A stretch of DNA of 20,242 nucleotides from Guillardia theta CCMP2712 (lineage: Eukaryota > Cryptophyceae > Pyrenomonadales > Geminigeraceae). The position numbers were made by a program, and so were the translations under genes. This document shows positions 16,058 through 20,242 of the stretch, one piece after another. Below the pieces are notes generated by a model. That model saw nothing but the letters and a program-made list of their open reading frames with translations. It searched no databases and had not been told where the DNA came from. Where the stretch lies: positions 42,018-62,259 of the forward strand of contig NW_005434590.1 in NCBI RefSeq assembly GCF_000315625.1, in the 5' to 3' direction. Each line of letters starts with the position of its first letter. The first letter of the stretch is position 1.

Positions 16058-17444
16058 TCATGAATGAATCTTTTCCTGCAAGCGCACGAGCAGCTGACCG
16101 TGGACTGATAGCAGCGAGTGAGAAGAACAGGGGGAGGGAGGAGGAAGAGGAAGAGGAGGAGAGGAGGAGGAGGAAGAGAAGGAGGAAGAAGAGGGGAGAA
16201 GGAGGAGGAGGAACAAAGAGGAGGAGGAGGAGCAAAAGGAGGAGGGGAGGAGAAGGAGGAGATGGTGTTGGTGGTGGTGGAAGAGAAGCAGGACGAGTCA
16301 CCAGCTGTGGAGTGTCCCGAGAGGAGGGGAGAGACCTCGAGGACGAGGTCTGCGAGACCTTCACCTGCACGCACATGCTGAGCTCTTGCAAGACCGACGG
16401 GCCTGACCTCGTCGAATCGAGAGGTCGGGGGAGGGAAGAGGCGAAGGAGGCGCCTGAAGGAGGGTGAGCGATGCGAGAGAAGGAGGAGGAGCGAACTTGC
16501 GCCAGGACTACGACGGAGAGGGAGCGAGAGGCATCGGAACAGAGGACGTTGAGGTAGTGGAGGAGGTCGAGGACTGCAAGGCTGTCAGCGTCTCCTCGCC
16601 TCCCTGCTGCTCTGCCTGTCGACTGGTCGTGACGAGAAACGTCGAGGAAGTTGTGCAGACTGTCGAGCAGGAGGCAGCAAGGTTTCTCTCTGCGCGCAAA
16701 GTCGTCGAGGATGGGTATGACCGTGTCCAGCAGGCGACGAGCGGAGAGTGAGAGATCCTCTTGCAAGTCGATGCTGAAGCTGAGGCCCTTGGACCCCCCC
16801 GCCTACCAACGAGTAGCAAGTAAGATGGGCAACAACCAGAAGAGGATAAGAGGGCAGGAAGCAGCAGGAGTAGGAGCAGGAGAGGGGTAGCGCATCCCTC
16901 ACTTCACCTGCTCTTCTTGCTCATCGTTGGTGCAGCTGCCGTAGGGTCTCGTGAAACCATCCACGAACACAAAGTCTCCTGCTTTCTGCTGCGAGCTCAA
17001 GTTCGTCCCCATCCTCCGACAGACAGACGAGTAATGCTCCATCCCCTGCTCAAAGCCGACGAGACAGACCCCTGCTCCTCCTCCATCAGCTCCTCCTCCA
17101 CCAGCTCCTCCTCCATCCGCTCCTCTCTTCTCCTACCGCATCCGAGGCGCGAGTAGTAGCTGACAAAGTGATGCAGCAACAGCGCGGCTTCTCCGGTTGG
17201 CGCTGCGTCCTGTCGAAGGCAGGACGTGAGTCAGGTTAGTAGACAGCCAACGAAGAGAGCGAGAAGTGCAGGGTAGGAAGGGGAGGGGAGGAGGGGAGGG
17301 GAGGAGAGAGGAGGGGAGGAAGGGGAGGGGAGGGCAAGAGAGAAAGGAGGGAGGAGTGTGGGAGTAGACCTTGATCAAGATGAAAGAATTCTGTGGGGGT
17401 TCATCTCGAGGGAACTCGAGGAAGGCGTTGAGATCTTCGAACAT
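16058..17444 (-). CDS. ELP6: Elongator complex protein 6
   Basis: Six exons read on the minus strand, 246 aa: 17444-17370, 17209-17137, 17071-16908, 16802-16497, 16377-16302, 16104-16058. ELP6 is a RecA-like subunit of the Elp4-5-6 ring of Elongator, which supports wobble-uridine modification of tRNAs. The start MFEDLNAFLE matches the family's typical MF.ELN..L opening. ALLLHHFVSYY and VCLVGFEQGMEHYSSV (51 on) follow, then FVFVDGF, the Walker-B-like strand CCLLLDSLHNFLD (146-158), LDLLHYLNVLC (182-192), VVVLAQ, and near the end SGHSTAVHGQL, matching the conserved DVHGQL. There is no P-loop, as expected of ELP6. The tail after VHGQL is about 10 residues, shorter than in animals, so a further exon is possible. 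The start of exon 5 is uncertain (16377 or about 16410). Introns 1, 2 and 5 are low-complexity. It converges on the PAP/fibrillin gene with 123 bp between stops. Confidence 0.82.
16132..16280. repeat. GGA/GAA purine tract in ELP6 intron 5
   Basis: Imperfect (GGA)n/(GAA)n on the plus strand, so a long polypyrimidine tract on the coding strand of ELP6. It fills most of the 197-bp intron 16301-16105. The Leu-, Ser- and Arg-rich open frames over it are composition artefacts. Confidence 0.7.
17073..17125. repeat. GAGGAG tract in ELP6 intron 2
   Basis: The 65-bp intron consists mostly of GGAGGAG repeats on the coding strand, giving an acceptor (GAGGAGCAG) without a pyrimidine tract. Confidence 0.6.
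17275..17345. repeat. GGGGAGG tract in ELP6 intron 1
   Basis: Plus strand AGGGGAGGGGAGGAGGGGAG and similar, dense in G3-G4 runs that could form a quadruplex on the template strand of ELP6. It lies within the 160-bp first intron. Confidence 0.6.
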
Positions 17445-18678
17445 GTTCCAACCTTTACAGCTGCAGCATAAGACAAGCCTGAGATCAACACTCGTCAACT
17501 ATACTAGACCTCCTCCTCCTCCTCCTCCTCCTCCTCCTGCTCTTCCTTCTCATATCCTTCCCATTCCTCTTCTCCTTCTCCTGCTCATCGTCCTCGTCCT
17601 CGTCCTCCTCTCATCCCCTGTCTTCCTGTCCAGTGTCTCCCCCTATCACCACACTCAGCTCTGCTCTGTCCTGCTCTGCTCACTCGCGTTCCTCCATACT
17701 ACTGGAGTCGCTTTTTTGTCTGCATCATATTACTGGTGGGGGTGGGGTGTATCTGGGCACGAAGGGGGTGGGGGTTGAAAAGAACGGGGTTCTGTGCACA
17801 TGAGGGTGGGTACTTTTGGGTGCGGGTTTATTTACTATGGAGGGGTAGGGTCAAATTTACCTATAGAGGATTACTTAGGTACCGGTCATTGGAAAGAACT
17901 GGGATTAGAGGGGTAGTCATATGCAGTTGAATGGGTGGGGTCGACCAAGTGGTGAGCACAATGATTCCATTTTGCGGCCTCCTATGATGGATCGGGCAGG
18001 AGGAGGAGGAGTGCCTTGGAGGAGGAGGTGGTGGTGGTGGTGGAGGAGGAGCATCTGGAGGCAGAACAGGATCAGGACCAGGATCTCAGGATCTCAAGAG
18101 GAGGAGGAGGAGGAGGAGGAGGAGGTGTGGTGGAGGAGGAGCAGGAGGAGGAGCAGGACAGGGGGCACGTTCAATAGCAGGATCAAGAGCAAGGGCAAGG
18201 GCAAGAGGAGAAGGAGCAAGAGGAGGAGGAGGAGGAGGAGGAGCAAGATGAGGAGGAGCAAGAGGAGGAGTAAGCGTAGTACATGCACAACATTAGTCTC
18301 TATGTTGATTCGGCTCCACCTGATCGTCTCGTCAGGCGCTGACAGCAGGTCGTCGACTTGTCTTGCAAAATGCGGGTGGTTAAGAAAGTTCTATGCGGCA
18401 TCGCCCTAGCGCACATGGCGGTACGTCAGAGGTTTGGGATGGGCAGGGGGTGGGCAGGGGAACTAATGGCAAGGAGGAGGAGGAGGAGGAGGAGGAGGAG
18501 AGGGAGGAGGAGGAGAGGAGGAGGGGGAGGAGGAGCATGGCTGATGAGGGTGTAACTCCTTCAGAATGGGTTTTCTCTTGTTCCGGGTCAAGTCGGATCT
18601 TCTCTCTCTTCCTCTACTGGCTTCAGCCTTTCCCCTCCGTCTCCTCTGCGCCGGACGACGAGAACATGTTCTGTGAAG
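17445..18678. other. Repeat-filled intergenic region
   Basis: Between the divergent starts of ELP6 and the 3'-most gene. It contains (CTC)n at 17511-17539, a G-rich tract at 17735-17950 (GGGGGTGGGG, GGGGTAGGG words), GGA/GGT repeats at 17997-18265 and GGA repeats at 18470-18535. A stretch near 18290-18440 is less repetitive but shows no supported coding exon. Promoters of both genes should lie here; no specific element is recognisable. Confidence 0.45.
17997..18265. repeat. GGA/GGT microsatellite cluster
   Basis: Several (GGA)n runs with embedded (GGT)n and AGGATC units, interrupted and imperfect. The Leu-rich minus-strand frame and Arg-rich plus-strand frame over it are products of the triplet repeat. 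Confidence 0.7.
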
Positions 18679-20143
<1,465 letters not shown>

Positions 20144-20242
20144 GTAATGTGCCTTTTCCTCTCGCTCCCCTTTCCCCTCCCTTTTCCTCTCTACTCCTTC
20201 TCCCTCCTACCTGCTTCTCCTCGCTCCTTCGTTCACGCTCTA

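Noticed and set aside
15733-16374. Long minus-strand frame overlapping ELP6 exon 5 and running into the PAP/fibrillin gene
   Set aside because: Only its first part (the exon 5 segment) is family-like; the rest is pyrimidine-tract translation of intron 5 and antisense of the fibrillin gene's last exon.
18094-18288. Leu-rich minus-strand frame that looks like a membrane protein
   Set aside because: It is a direct reading of CTC/CTT triplet repeats with no start context or flanking exons.
18358-18409. Small plus-strand exon starting ATGCGGGTGGTTAAG with a GTACGT donor downstream
   Set aside because: The text is mildly protein-like, but no in-frame partner exon can be found across the following GGA repeats.

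Overview
The window is nuclear DNA from a eukaryote with many short spliceosomal introns, most of them 40-120 bp with GT-AG ends. One gene product begins with an ER signal peptide followed by a Phe-led, Ser-rich transit peptide, the targeting style of algae with a red-type secondary plastid. A cryptophyte such as Guillardia is my best guess. This is inference; no marker gene fixes the taxon.

Layout. 1-7.4 kb is a retroelement graveyard. Fragments of coding-like sequence, a non-LTR-type reverse transcriptase remnant and a 5'-truncated Ty3/gypsy chromovirus (RT-RNase H-integrase-chromodomain, minus strand, with one recognisable LTR end) are separated by at least a dozen partial copies, in both orientations, of one short repeat (called E here). 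7.44-8.33 kb is an extremely GC-rich island packed with short perfect palindromes; a smaller island of the same style lies at 13.79-13.96 kb. 8.35-9.06 kb is C-rich and without a clear gene. 9.8-13.5 kb carries a 17-exon gene for a 919-residue protein with the order CAP-Gly, IQ motif, PPP-family Ser/Thr phosphatase, then about eight EF-hand-like repeats in four pairs. 13.97-14.55 kb is a 14-bp minisatellite of about 41 units that ends 15 bp before the start codon of a 9-exon plastid-targeted PAP/fibrillin-family gene (14568-15934). Converging on it is a 6-exon ELP6 (Elongator subunit 6) gene on the minus strand (17444-16058). After a 1.2-kb repeat-filled gap, an unrecognised multi-exon gene starts near 18679 and leaves the window; one of its introns holds a pure (CTG)54 tract.

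The three recognisable genes have unrelated roles: calcium-regulated dephosphorylation, probably on microtubules; plastid lipid or thylakoid structure; and tRNA wobble modification. Nothing suggests an operon-like unit. Exon structures were worked out by hand from splice sites and reading frame. Each complete model closes in frame, but a few splice choices remain open and are flagged. The strongest candidates for something undescribed are the CAP-Gly/phosphatase/EF-hand fusion, the palindrome islands, and the E repeat that sits at nearly every breakpoint of the 5' mosaic.
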